Position numbers and translations under genes: made by a program. This document shows positions 1-9,307 of a DNA stretch of 64,000 nucleotides, piece by piece. Where the stretch lies: positions 1 through 64,000 of the forward strand of contig NZ_NTFY01000064.1 in assembly GCF_002289565.1 (NCBI RefSeq), given 5' to 3'. The notes beneath the pieces were generated by a model. It saw nothing but the letters and a program-made list of their open reading frames with translations, was not told the DNA's origin and did no database searches. The number at the start of each line of letters is the position of its first letter. Position 1 is the first letter of the stretch. This stretch comes from Rhodopirellula sp. SM50. GTDB taxonomy: Bacteria; Planctomycetota; Planctomycetia; Pirellulales; Pirellulaceae.

Positions 1-2203
1 AGTAATCCACCGTGCTTTCCAGTTGCGATCCGTCCGGAGCGTATAACTCCAGCACCGACCGGTAAGAACCGCTAAAGTTGGTCACTGTGGAGTGCACGAT
101 CGAAACCGACTTGCCGACTTCCGAGACGCTGACCGACAACTCAAACTCCACAAAATCGCCTGGGACGTGGACCTCGCCCGCCAAACGCTCGCCAAAGCCG
201 ATCGGAATGGGGGCGGGCTGGGGATCGCTGACGCTGATCAGGTAGGGGCCGTTGCCGATGCTGGCTGGTCCGCCGCCACGTACGAGCGCCGTGTAGGTTC
301 CATCTTCCGGAAGCGTAACGGTCACATTGGTGTCGTAGTCCCCGCTTGCGGCGTTCTGACCATCAGGACCGATCAACTGCAAGTCCGGGGTGAAGCCAGT
401 TCCGGTAACACTAACGGTGATCTGATCGCCCGCTTGCCCCGTCAGCGTGAATGCATCTTCATCGCCGAGACGATCGAGGTAGCCGGCACCGAATGCACTG
501 AATTCGGCAGCCTGTGGCGTCTCAATGGGGCGATCGGAAACACCGAGTTCGAAGGAGCCAAGGTCATCGGTCACACCCGTGACGCGAATCGTGTAAGTAC
601 CTGAATCCGCCTGGCGACCACTGTCATCGGAAAGGTTCACGGATTTCGCCCCCACAAGCGTCTCCGAGACATCTTCCGCTAGCGTTCCCGAATACGTGCT
701 GCGTGATACGATCAGCTGGTAATCGCCTTCACTTGTGCCGGCAGTTCCGCTACCGGAAAGACTAACGTCATATTGCGTGTTGCCGCTGCTACTGACGCCA
801 AGGTAGTAGGTTCCAGCCACCGTGACCGGAAAGATGATACTGGAATCCGTTCCAATCAGATCATCGTTCGCCAAAATCGGATTGCCGCCGGCGTCGAACA
901 GACGAAGGTATGCATTCAGGTTGCTCAGACCGATCTGATCGGCGACCACGCCGGCAGATAGAATCTCGCCCGGCTCGAGATCGACTCGGAACAGGTCCAC
1001 ATCGCTGGTGTCTTGAGTGCCATCCCCTACTGTCGCCTGCAGGTGCCGCGTGCTGCCCGCCGCAACGTTCAGCACGTTGGCCGTTGCCAACGTATCGCCG
1101 ACATCCACGCCGGGGTTCTCATCAACCGCGCTTCGGGACAGCAACAACTGGTAAGCACCCGTCGAAAGCCCCGACGAGCCACTTCCCACCGCGTGCGGGT
1201 CGTAGCCATCGTTGGCATCGCTACTGACACCGATGAAGTAGACGCCAGATTCGGGTGCCGAAAACACGATGGCGGGGTCGGCACCCATCGCGGTGTCGTC
1301 GTTGATCGATTGCTGGTTGCCTTGGGCGTCAAAGATTCGAAGCACACCGTCAAGACCACTGAGCCCCACGGATTGAGCGCCAATTCCAGCGACCAGCAGA
1401 TCACCCTGACTGAGATCGACACGATACAAATCGACATCGTTGGCTCCAAATGCGTTGTCACCCAAAGCCGATTGATAACGGGCGTTTGCATTCGCGGCGT
1501 CACCAATCACGAGCGGTGTAAAATCGGCGATTCTGGTGTCATAAACGTACCGCCCCGAATCACTCTCGCTGAACAAGTCACCATTGGGTGCAAAGATGTC
1601 GATTTTGGGTCGCAGCACACCGTCGCCATCCAGCGCCACCGAAAACGGCGAGTCGAGTTGCTCGGTGGAAATGTCGATTGAATAGGACTGTACGCCGTCC
1701 AACAGACCGATCGTGCCCGTCATCGACTGGCCAAAATCGATCGTTTGCGGGCTCGGGTTACGGTCAGCGAGGTGAAGCTCGTAGTCACCCACGCGATTGG
1801 GGTCGGCGACCGGCGCGCTGACCTCGATCGTGTAGACGCCCGACGCCGCTAATTCCAGATCTCGAATCTGTGGATTTCCGATCTCCACATCCGACGTCAC
1901 GATCACCGTATTGTCAGGTGCACGCAGCACCAAACGGCCCCCGCCGAGATCCTGACTTTGCAAAGGCGTCGCATTGACGGTGAAGGAAGCGGATCGAGGA
2001 TCACTGATCTCGAGCGTGAAGAGATCCGTCTCGCCAGAGACGGAGATCGAGTCGGCAAAGATCTGGTCAAGCGACACGGACGCCAGCACACGCCGAGGCT
2101 CGAGTTTTTCAAGACACGCTTGAAGATTTCGACGGCATGCGTTGCGTTTCTTCTGGCGTCGTTGGTTGCGGCGATGCCGACCCTTGAGCAACTGAATCAT
2201 CAT
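1..2203 (-). CDS. LEPR-XLL surface protein with PPC-type repeats (5' part, runs off left edge)
   Basis: About 734 codons are in the window and no stop is reached before the left edge, so the C-terminus is missing. The ATG at 2203 follows a good purine-rich site (AGGGGAAG); a second ATG follows directly. The N-terminus is very basic, then residues 34-41 read LEPRRVLA, the LEPR-XLL type motif found at the start of large planctomycete exported proteins. The rest is a run of beta-rich repeats of the bacterial pre-peptidase C-terminal (PPC) kind, e.g. DVDLYRVDLSQGDLL, GVYFIGVSSDAN and GTYYLGVSSSGN, each with a D-x-D-x-Y/F-R-V-x-L entry and a Y-x-x-x-V-S exit. PPC modules usually accompany secreted enzymes or adhesins; no catalytic domain is visible in this part. 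Predicted to be secreted or cell-surface. The exact role is unknown. Confidence 0.8.
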   Translation of the reverse strand, partial: MMIQLLKGRHRRNQRRQKKRNACRRNLQACLEKLEPRRVLASVSLDQIFADSISVSGETDLFTLEISDPRSASFTVNATPLQSQDLGGGRLVLRAPDNTVIVTSDVEIGNPQIRDLELAASGVYTIEVSAPVADPNRVGDYELHLADRNPSPQTIDFGQSMTGTIGLLDGVQSYSIDISTEQLDSPFSVALDGDGVLRPKIDIFAPNGDLFSESDSGRYVYDTRIADFTPLVIGDAANANARYQSALGDNAFGANDVDLYRVDLSQGDLLVAGIGAQSVGLSGLDGVLRIFDAQGNQQSINDDTAMGADPAIVFSAPESGVYFIGVSSDANDGYDPHAVGSGSSGLSTGAYQLLLSRSAVDENPGVDVGDTLATANVLNVAAGSTRHLQATVGDGTQDTSDVDLFRVDLEPGEILSAGVVADQIGLSNLNAYLRLFDAGGNPILANDDLIGTDSSIIFPVTVAGTYYLGVSSSGNTQYDVSLSGSGTAGTSEGDYQLIVSRSTYSGTLAEDVSETLVGAKSVNLSDDSGRQADSGTYTIRVTGVTDDLGSFELGVSDRPIETPQAAEFSAFGAGYLDRLGDEDAFTLTGQAGDQITVSVTGTGFTPDLQLIGPDGQNAASGDYDTNVTVTLPEDGTYTALVRGGGPASIGNGPYLISVSDPQPAPIPIGFGERLAGEVHVPGDFVEFELSVSVSEVGKSVSIVHSTVTNFSGSYRSVLELYAPDGSQLESTVDY

Positions 2204-3302
2204 GCTTCCCCTTTAACCCGAGTGCTTCGAAGTTAAAGCGGAGCAGCAAACACCTGCATATCAACCAAACAGATACTTTCTCTCACGCCACCTAAAAACT
2301 TATGCGGACAACAACTCCAGCACGTGTGTTCGGGTGCATCTGACAGCAGATCACCTTCACCGCTTTAACGACGGTTCGTAGCGTGGACGCAAACAAGATG
2401 CCGCAACGCACTCAAAGCGGTGCGGCGATTAGCCGCATTCATGTGCGGCACTCCAAATTCAGGAAATTTACGATTCAATGCCATTAATCGGTGATTAGGG
2501 GCGATACCCCAACGGTACTGAGGAACATCGCAACTGTGCGGCCGTGCACCACTTAAACCGCACAGGGTGACATCGTTACGCAACGATCGATCTCTTGATT
2601 TGAACTCAGTGTGTTGCGACTCGGCCAAACTCCAAATACCGCCAGCGGAATCTCGGGGACAGGTTCTGTCCATCCCATGGGAAGTACCGCATCTACCGCC
2701 AAGATGGCGATCATCGAATTTGGGGGGATCAAAACGCTCGCGGGCTCGAGAAGTTGACTAAATTTTCGATGGGATTGGATCTGACTCGGCCGACTGGGAT
2801 CGGACAGACCGCTAAGTCTGAGACTCGATCGAGAACTTGTTCCAATCAACCCGTAGTAGGTTGTGACCGAGGGGGGCTAACGCCACATCAACGATGCTTA
2901 CATCAGTTGCTTGGCGTGGTACGCACGCTTGTGCCTGACCTTCGCTTTGCAGGCAGGACGATATTTACGAAAGTCGTCGCAACACTTCGGTCGGAATCCC
3001 AGCCATTGACCAAGCTCGCCCGTTCCAGCCTTGCGCGCGGCGGTTGGACCAACCGATGCAGGTTCCCCAACAGGCTTCGGCGCGTCGGTGTCGGAGACCT
3101 CCGCAGCAGAGGTGTCAATTTGACGACGCCAATTTCCCAGCCGCTGGCGCGATGACACGCCGGTACCGAGTTGCCCAGGAGGGCGTGTCCTGGGTCCGCA
3201 GGCGGTTTTCAGATCCGAGTGCTTCGAACCCGTGGCAAGAGAGTCGCATGCCGCACTCGGCGGCTTCGAGCTTGAATTCTCGCCGGCATCGGGGCGATAC
3301 GC
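2204..3302. other. gene-poor stretch
   Basis: About 1.1 kb with no convincing gene. Short ORFs occur on both strands but none has family signatures or a good start. The most protein-like is an 86-codon minus-strand ORF at 2898-3158 with a very basic C-terminus, which I could not assign. A 15-bp near-perfect palindrome at 3041-3055 is repeated at 29971-29985. Confidence 0.5.
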
Positions 3303-3539
3303 CTATTTCTTCATCACCGCGGTGATGGTACGGAAGAACTTAGGTGACCACTCACCGCTGCGGGGGCCGCTCCGCTTACGCACCTGCGTGATGATCAGCT
3401 GGGCGTCGGGATCGATGACGAACACGCAGCCGGAAAAGGAGCCGTGTCCGATGGTGCGCGGGCCGAACAGTTGGTCTTCGTTGATTCGGTCGATGTTTGT
3501 ATTGCACGCGTCGCAGAACGCGTCCGCAAGGGTGGACAT
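3303..3539 (-). pseudogene. C-terminal relic of a beta-lactamase-family serine hydrolase
   Basis: The 78-codon frame reads FGPRTIGHGSFSGCVFVIDP followed by a strand like QLIITQVRK. This matches the C-terminal end of class C beta-lactamase/esterase-type hydrolases, where an H-x-G box replaces KTG and is followed by a Gly-rich strand, a D-P turn and a hydrophobic strand. A full protein would be roughly 350-450 residues with an upstream S-x-x-K motif, which is absent. An in-frame stop lies just upstream of the Met and the upstream DNA runs into an IS3-type fragment. I read this as the tail of a gene destroyed by insertion or deletion. It is unlikely to be functional. Confidence 0.6.
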
Positions 3540-3702
3540 GGCGTGCCGGAATCAGACATACGGCGCCGATATGTTCGTAGCATCAAGAACTTCTGGTTGC
3601 GCTATCGCGAATTGGCCGACAATTGGGTTGTGTAATGCTTCAGCGGAAACGAGACATTTGATAAGTTACGATTGACAGGCTCACCCAACCTGGAGTGCTT
3701 GC

Positions 3703-3890
3703 ATGAGTCAATCGAAGAAACGTCGCCAATGGTCCGCTGCAGACAAGATGCGGATCGTCCTGGCTGGTATGGAAGCCGGCACGGAGGTCTCGGAGCTGTG
3801 CCGCGTTGAAGGGATCAGTCCGACGCAGGATTACAGCTGGAAGAAACAGCTGCGCATCCCTCTCGGTTCCCCGGATCCTGCACATAGATA
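3703..3890 (+). pseudogene. truncated IS3-family transposase OrfA
   Basis: The first ~48 residues (MSQSKKRRQWSAADKMRIVL ... EVSELCRVEGISPTQDYSWKKQL) are the N-terminal helix-turn-helix of an IS3/IS911-type OrfA. After that the similarity stops and the frame runs into unrelated sequence before a stop at 3888-3890, so OrfA is cut at about half length. No OrfB follows. The ~75 bp upstream may include the left end of the element, but I could not define an inverted repeat. It marks past insertion at the left border of the TIR/kinase island. Confidence 0.75.
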
Positions 3891-4303
3891 GAAGAATGTT
3901 TCTCCCAGGTCTTTTTCCGGCGACGCTGAAAAATCAATCACTGGTCGCCCAGGGATTGAAAACGCAAATACAGTCCCGAATAAGTCAGGATTTCCGATCC
4001 GATGAAGAAAACCGGACTGATGGGGTAGACGCAGAAAAACTCCTTTGCGAATAAAAAAGTGCTCTGGCCATCAGCGCAAAAAACGACAGGTCGCTGTTTT
4101 CGATCAGACGATCCACTTTGGCAGATCGTAACCCGCCGACCCAGTGTTTCTGAGCTGACAACTCGACAAGTGACTTCCATTCTCAACCTTTTGCGATCAT
4201 CGAAAGACTGCTGGTGTTTAAAACTTCGCGAGGGGGCAAAACGCTTTTGGGATCGAAGCGGACTCGTATCGAGACACTGACGCAGCCCTTACTGCAAACA
4301 TGA
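3891..4303. other. intergenic, no gene seen
   Basis: 413 bp between the IS3 relic and the stop of the TIR gene. Only short, featureless ORFs on both strands. I saw no repeat pair, RNA gene or clear terminator. Confidence 0.4.
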
Positions 4304-5263
4304 TTACCCAGCACGCTCGGGTTCTCTCTCTACCAGCTTCCAGCCTAGCTGCGCGACGATGTTCTCCACATCCGCTTTGCCCACTCCGTGTGTTCTGAGC
4401 CGTTGGGTCGACTTACCCGAGGCGTAGCGTGCAATATCGATATAGACATCTTCGCTCGACAGCTGTTCCTTCTTTCCAACCACTGGTGTCAAATGGTCCA
4501 TCGCCGAGTTAATGCAAGGCGAAAAGGAATCAAACATTTTCAGCGCCGCGAGTTGCGTGGGAACGGTTTCCGGAACCTGCTCAGGCAATGCCCCATCGGG
4601 CAACTTTCCAAAAAACTCGGAGATCTGTCCAGGGCTAAGCACCATCAATGCTTTCACGAAGTTGGTTGTTGAGATGTAGTTCTTTGATTCTAAATTCGCA
4701 AGGGTGGCGGCGATGGTCATTACCTTTCGCAGATCTTCATCCAAGTATTGCCAGATCGGCTTCAGCGTCTTGTTGCTGTTCGCGGCTTGGTCCATACCCT
4801 CCACGGTTGCGATCTTATCAACCAACAATCTGAGGTCATGCTCCCAACAATCGTTTCGGATGGTGATTCCCTGCTTCGCGGTTACATCTGCGATTTCGTT
4901 TGGCAACACGTCTGGGGGTGGCAGTTCTGCGTGATTCACCAAGACGGGAATGACTGTCTTTCTTCGATCACTAAGGGCAAATTGGATTTCCCGTCGCACC
5001 CAATCGGATTCATCGTCGATCCTCCTCCTCCCCCAGCGGTCCGTTCCTGCGTGAAGCCATTTGGGGCCGATGATCACGATGACGTACTGGGCACCTTCCA
5101 ATGCAGATCGAATCCGAACCGGCCAGTCGTCGCCATAGGAGATCGTGCGAGTGTCGATAAAAACAGACTCTGGCGATAGCGAATCCGACAGTGCACTTGC
5201 GATCAATCTTGCCTCCGCTCCTGAATCGTCCCGTCGATAATTGACAAATACGTTTTCAGTCAT
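4304..5263 (-). CDS. TIR-domain protein with Clp-N-like C-terminal region
   Basis: 319 residues. Residues 1 to ~155 form a TIR domain: an N-terminal strand VFVNYRRDD, then VFIDTRTISYGDDW, YVIVIIGPKWL, and SDWVRREIQFAL, in which Glu92 is at the position of the catalytic Glu of TIR NADases. TIR domains of this type cleave NAD+ or make signalling nucleotides; activity here is inferred. Residues ~165-319 are helical. The segment DEDLRKVMTIAATLANLES ... TTNFVKALMVLSPGQ resembles the repeated helical unit of Clp N-terminal domains, which usually bind partners or substrates. The gene is divergent from the zinc ribbon-TIR-STAND gene with ~207 bp between starts, so one shared control region is possible. 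The start ATG gives a normal TIR N-terminus. Confidence 0.85.
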   Translation of the reverse strand: MTENVFVNYRRDDSGAEARLIASALSDSLSPESVFIDTRTISYGDDWPVRIRSALEGAQYVIVIIGPKWLHAGTDRWGRRRIDDESDWVRREIQFALSDRRKTVIPVLVNHAELPPPDVLPNEIADVTAKQGITIRNDCWEHDLRLLVDKIATVEGMDQAANSNKTLKPIWQYLDEDLRKVMTIAATLANLESKNYISTTNFVKALMVLSPGQISEFFGKLPDGALPEQVPETVPTQLAALKMFDSFSPCINSAMDHLTPVVGKKEQLSSEDVYIDIARYASGKSTQRLRTHGVGKADVENIVAQLGWKLVEREPERAG

Positions 5264-5470
5264 GTCGCTGGAAATCTAGATTTGTTAGTGGTCACACGTG
5301 ACGTGTGTCGCCCTGTTCGATGGAATTGCTTGATAAGCTAAAGCGAGAGTTCGAAAACGGTGACTACACGCATCGAGAAAAGGCGACGGGTATCGCCAAA
5401 TCTCAATCGTTGGCTCTGGAAGAAAGTTTAGCAGGCCCTCGGGCACATTTTTCGCATCGTCAATTGACCC

Positions 5471-8400
5471 ATGACAGAAAATGCAATTCTTTGCCCCAAT
5501 TGTGGCTCAGCCGATATTCGGTTTCGGAAGAAGCGAAACGATTGGTTCTGCGACGACTGCGACCACCGCTGGCAAGGGCCGCCGCCAAATGAACTGAATC
5601 CCCGACGCACGCGGCTTTTCCTGAGCTATGGGAGGCACGATGCCGCGGCATTGGCTGATCGTTTAACGAACGATCTGACGGAGGCGGGATTTGACGTGTG
5701 GCGGGACGAGGAGCAGATTCGAACCGGCGCTGCTTGGGAGAAGGCGATTCGCGATGGACTTCATAGCACACAGATAATGATTGCCGTATTGACACCGCAC
5801 GCTGTACGCCTTGCATCGGATTCTGATCATCCTGACGAGATCGATGGGGTTTGTCTCGACGAGATCAGTTTCGCACGATTTGGTCGGCCGCCAAAGCCGA
5901 TCGTCCCTGTGATGGCGATTCCTTGTGAAACGCCGTTCTCCATCTTCCGGCTTGATTACGTCGATCTGACGCGTTGGCAGGAATCGGAGGACCATTACAA
6001 AGAGGGATTCCAACGTCTATTGAACGGAATTCACTCAGCCGAACGCAATGAGACTCGATACCGTGATTGGGCATCATTTCTGAGACCTTGGGACTTCGCG
6101 GCATTTCTTTATGAGAAACGACGCGACTTTGTCGGCCGAGAATGGTTGTTCGATGAAATCGATCAGTGGCGAGTGAACAACCACGATGAGCGAGCTCTAC
6201 TCATCACTGGTGATCCGGGAACAGGAAAATCTTCAATTGTCGCGGAGTTGGTTCATCGTAATCCGGACAGTCAGGTGCTTGCCTTTCACTGCTGTCAGTG
6301 GGACACGCCAGAGACACTTGCCCCTTGGCGATTCGTGAGCAGTGTTGCTTCGATGCTTGCAAGTCGATTGCCTGAGTATGCTGAACAGCTCAACCAACCT
6401 TCCGTGCGTGAGGCTCTTACGGAGGCAAGCTGCCGGCACGATCCAGCGAGTGCATTCGAACAGGGAGTTCTTGCACCGCTTGAGACGCTACACGTCCCTG
6501 CGAATGGCCCACGATACCTACTGATCGATTCCCTTGATGAAGCATTGGAACTCGGGTCACGCCAGAATATCGTTCAGCTGATCGCAAGTCGGTTGGGCCG
6601 TTTGCCTGGATGGGTTCGCATCGTAGCGACGACACGAAACGACGCAGAAGTGCTCACGAAATTAAGTGGGCTACGGGCAAGAGAGCTCGACGCACGAGAT
6701 TCTCGCAATGTCGATGATGTTCGAGCGTTTCTCGAAGTAAAAATGGCGAGTTTTGACTCTCCCAATGCCGTCGAAGTGCTCCTCGAACGAAGCGATGGGA
6801 ACTTTCGGTATGTACGTTTCGCGGTCGCGGGAATCGAGTCGGGAAGATACGACATTGATAAACTTGGTGATCTTCCGCCCGGGCTTTACGGACTCTACGC
6901 TGAAGCCTTCGAACGCCTTTTCCCAGACGGGAGTGACTTCAACGATGCTTACCGAGTCTTGTCGGTAATCATCGCGGCGCAAACGCCTTTGACGTCGGAC
7001 GAAATTTCCGAAGCAACAGGATTCGATTCCAAACGCATCGTGCCAGCGGTCTTGCGTAAGCTGTCACAATATTTGACCACGCGGAGAAAAGAAGATCAAA
7101 AGAATCACTACGCAATCTTTCACAAGTCATTTGCGGACTGGTTGACCGCCCCATCCCTGTTGGGGTCGGAGTTCAGTGTCCTCCCCGAAGATGGACAGTC
7201 TTGCTTGGCCGATTGGTGCATGGGTCAGTTCAAGAAAAACAGTGGTGAAATGCCCGATTATTGCAGGCGTTTTGTTGTCGTGCACCTGTTGCAGCTGGAA
7301 CGCTGGGGCGAACTGTCGCGTGTCCTCACCAATTTGGCCTACCTCGAGAGTCGCGTTTTGCAAGGAGAGCTGATCGAGCTTGTTTCGGAATTTGCCACTG
7401 CCGTCGCTTCAATTCAAGATGATCATCCTGCGTGGGAGACACTCTCACTTCTTCATCGGGCTATTCGTCGCGACATGCACTTTATTGAGAGGCACGCGAA
7501 GGACTATCCGCAAGCGCTTTTTCAGTGCGTTTGGAATACTGGTTGGTGGTACGGAAACCCTGAATCTGAGAAATGCTATGGGGCGAGTCGCCCGCACCTT
7601 TCGCCCACTCGAGACTCAACCGACCAGGCTGTACAACGGGTTAGAGTTTCGCCGCTGTCAAAGCTATTGGAAGAGTGGCGAAAAGAACGCGAAACGAGAC
7701 GCGGCAAATTCGTCTGGCTAAGGTCACTTCGTCCGCCCACGCTTTCGTTAGATTCTCCTCTTGAATCAGTGCTGATCGCGGAGGGAGCCTTGAAAAATGT
7801 CGCATGGTCGCCTGACGGTTCCTTGGTGGCGGGAGGCGGAAGTCCGAAAGGCACAATCAGTGTGTGGAATCCCTCAACAGGAACGTTGCTGATCAGTTTT
7901 GAATGTCACACCGCCAACATTACGAGTGTTGAATTCAGTCCAAATGGAAAGCTGCTAGCTTCCGCTTCTCTAGATTCGACCATTCGTGTTTTTAATACAA
8001 GTGACTGGAGCGAAGTGATCTGTTTCCGCGCTTGCTGCGAAGGCGTTACCGATCTCGCGTGGACCCCGAATTCCGAGCAATTGGTTGCGTCCGCGGCGGA
8101 CGGTTGCATTCGGCGATGGAGCCTCATAGGCGACGAAAATCGGCTCCTGGCGAAAATCGACGAAGATTGGGCATGGTCTGTCGCGGTTCATCCGAGCGGA
8201 AATGTCGTTGCGAGTGGCACGGAAAGCGGACGAGTGGTCTTGTGTGATTTGGATTCCGGACGAGTGATCCGGACATTCGACAGCAAATCGACAAGCGTTT
8301 GGAGCGTGGCGTTCTCGCCAGATGGAGAGTTGGTTTCCGCGGCATCGCAGAGTCCGAGTATCCGTCAATGGAAAGTCCGCACAGGACAAGAAACTGCGGG

Positions 8401-9175
8401 CTTCTTTGGACACGAAAACTTCGCTCGAGAGGTCGCCTACTCGCCAGACGGCTCGAAATTGGCGAGCGTCTCCTTCGACCGCACGGCAAGAGTTTGGGAA
8501 GTGAGCACGGGCAGCGAAATCGCAAGTTTTCCCGAGCACGAGCAGTGGGTTGAGTGCCTTGCGTGGTCGCCGGATGGGAGTCGCGTTGCAACTGGCTCAC
8601 GACATATTCGAATCCAGAGAGTCGACACGCGACATGGTCATCGGTCGATCAACGATCACTTTGGCCGAATCGTTTGTGTCGCGGTCGCCCATGACGAAAG
8701 CCTCATCGCTACTGGCGCCGCAGATGGAATTTGTCGGATTTGGGATGCTAAGACCGGGCTAGAACTCGACCGTACGCCGATGCGCCCATCTTGGGTCGAG
8801 CGGATCGGATTCCTGAGCCCGCCGAACAAGATGCATGTCAAATTCACAGATGGCTGGGCTGCGACCTGGAACCTCGCCAAATCGCAGTTCCAATCGGAAG
8901 AATACGGCCCTTCGTATCCCGGCATACCGGCGGAACAAATCGTCGTGGATAGTGAGATGCAATCCGAAAACGATTGGTATTTTCCAAGTGGTAAGTTTGT
9001 GGTCAAACAGGAGCGATCCGAAGCACGTATCATCGATTCAGACTCACTACAGCCTGTGGCCTGGTGGCCACTTCGATTTGACTGCACGGGGCTAGGGACA
9101 ACAACGACATTGCTGGCTGGAAGTTCCGGGCATCGATTGATCGCGCTTAGGCTAGAGGGCTCGGAGGAATCATAA
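5471..9175 (+). CDS. zinc ribbon-TIR-STAND NTPase-WD40 protein
   Basis: 1234 residues, an NLR-like architecture in one chain. Residues 8-33 carry two CxxC pairs (CPNCGSADIRF, WFCDDCDHRW), a zinc ribbon. Residues ~47-190 are a TIR domain (RLFLSYGRHD, GFDVWRDEEQI) with Glu131 in CLDEISFARF as candidate catalytic residue. The NTPase follows, with Walker A GDPGTGKSS at ~247-255 and Walker B YLLIDSLDEA at ~349-358, as in STAND/NACHT ATPases, then a winged-helix/helical region. From ~763 to the end are WD40 repeats (WSPDGS, FSPNGKLLASAS, VRIW-like turns) forming one or more propellers. By analogy with Avs and NLR-type defence proteins, the propeller would sense a trigger, the ATPase would oligomerise and the TIR would act on NAD+. 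That is inference. The ATG at 5471 starts just before the zinc ribbon; no strong ribosome site is visible. Confidence 0.9.
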   Translation: MTENAILCPNCGSADIRFRKKRNDWFCDDCDHRWQGPPPNELNPRRTRLFLSYGRHDAAALADRLTNDLTEAGFDVWRDEEQIRTGAAWEKAIRDGLHSTQIMIAVLTPHAVRLASDSDHPDEIDGVCLDEISFARFGRPPKPIVPVMAIPCETPFSIFRLDYVDLTRWQESEDHYKEGFQRLLNGIHSAERNETRYRDWASFLRPWDFAAFLYEKRRDFVGREWLFDEIDQWRVNNHDERALLITGDPGTGKSSIVAELVHRNPDSQVLAFHCCQWDTPETLAPWRFVSSVASMLASRLPEYAEQLNQPSVREALTEASCRHDPASAFEQGVLAPLETLHVPANGPRYLLIDSLDEALELGSRQNIVQLIASRLGRLPGWVRIVATTRNDAEVLTKLSGLRARELDARDSRNVDDVRAFLEVKMASFDSPNAVEVLLERSDGNFRYVRFAVAGIESGRYDIDKLGDLPPGLYGLYAEAFERLFPDGSDFNDAYRVLSVIIAAQTPLTSDEISEATGFDSKRIVPAVLRKLSQYLTTRRKEDQKNHYAIFHKSFADWLTAPSLLGSEFSVLPEDGQSCLADWCMGQFKKNSGEMPDYCRRFVVVHLLQLERWGELSRVLTNLAYLESRVLQGELIELVSEFATAVASIQDDHPAWETLSLLHRAIRRDMHFIERHAKDYPQALFQCVWNTGWWYGNPESEKCYGASRPHLSPTRDSTDQAVQRVRVSPLSKLLEEWRKERETRRGKFVWLRSLRPPTLSLDSPLESVLIAEGALKNVAWSPDGSLVAGGGSPKGTISVWNPSTGTLLISFECHTANITSVEFSPNGKLLASASLDSTIRVFNTSDWSEVICFRACCEGVTDLAWTPNSEQLVASAADGCIRRWSLIGDENRLLAKIDEDWAWSVAVHPSGNVVASGTESGRVVLCDLDSGRVIRTFDSKSTSVWSVAFSPDGELVSAASQSPSIRQWKVRTGQETAGFFGHENFAREVAYSPDGSKLASVSFDRTARVWEVSTGSEIASFPEHEQWVECLAWSPDGSRVATGSRHIRIQRVDTRHGHRSINDHFGRIVCVAVAHDESLIATGAADGICRIWDAKTGLELDRTPMRPSWVERIGFLSPPNKMHVKFTDGWAATWNLAKSQFQSEEYGPSYPGIPAEQIVVDSEMQSENDWYFPSGKFVVKQERSEARIIDSDSLQPVAWWPLRFDCTGLGTTTTLLAGSSGHRLIALRLEGSEES

Positions 9176-9307
9176 GTCTTACATCCACAAGCATCATACG
9201 CCGTTGTAGCGACGTATTTTATGATTGCTACCATTGGATCTGCGGTCAGCCTGTTGGCACAGAGGGACACTCGTAGAATCAAAATCAATGAATACTACTG
9301 GTTGTAA

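Noticed and set aside
2898-3158. 86-codon minus-strand ORF with a basic, Cys-containing C-terminus
   Set aside because: Protein-like composition but no family signal, no clear ribosome site and no neighbours; not enough to call a gene.
5305-5592. Plus-strand ORF starting with MELLDKLKREFENGDYTHRE
   Set aside because: Overlaps the zinc-ribbon start of the STAND gene in another frame; the first ~40 residues might be a small HTH relic but evidence is thin.
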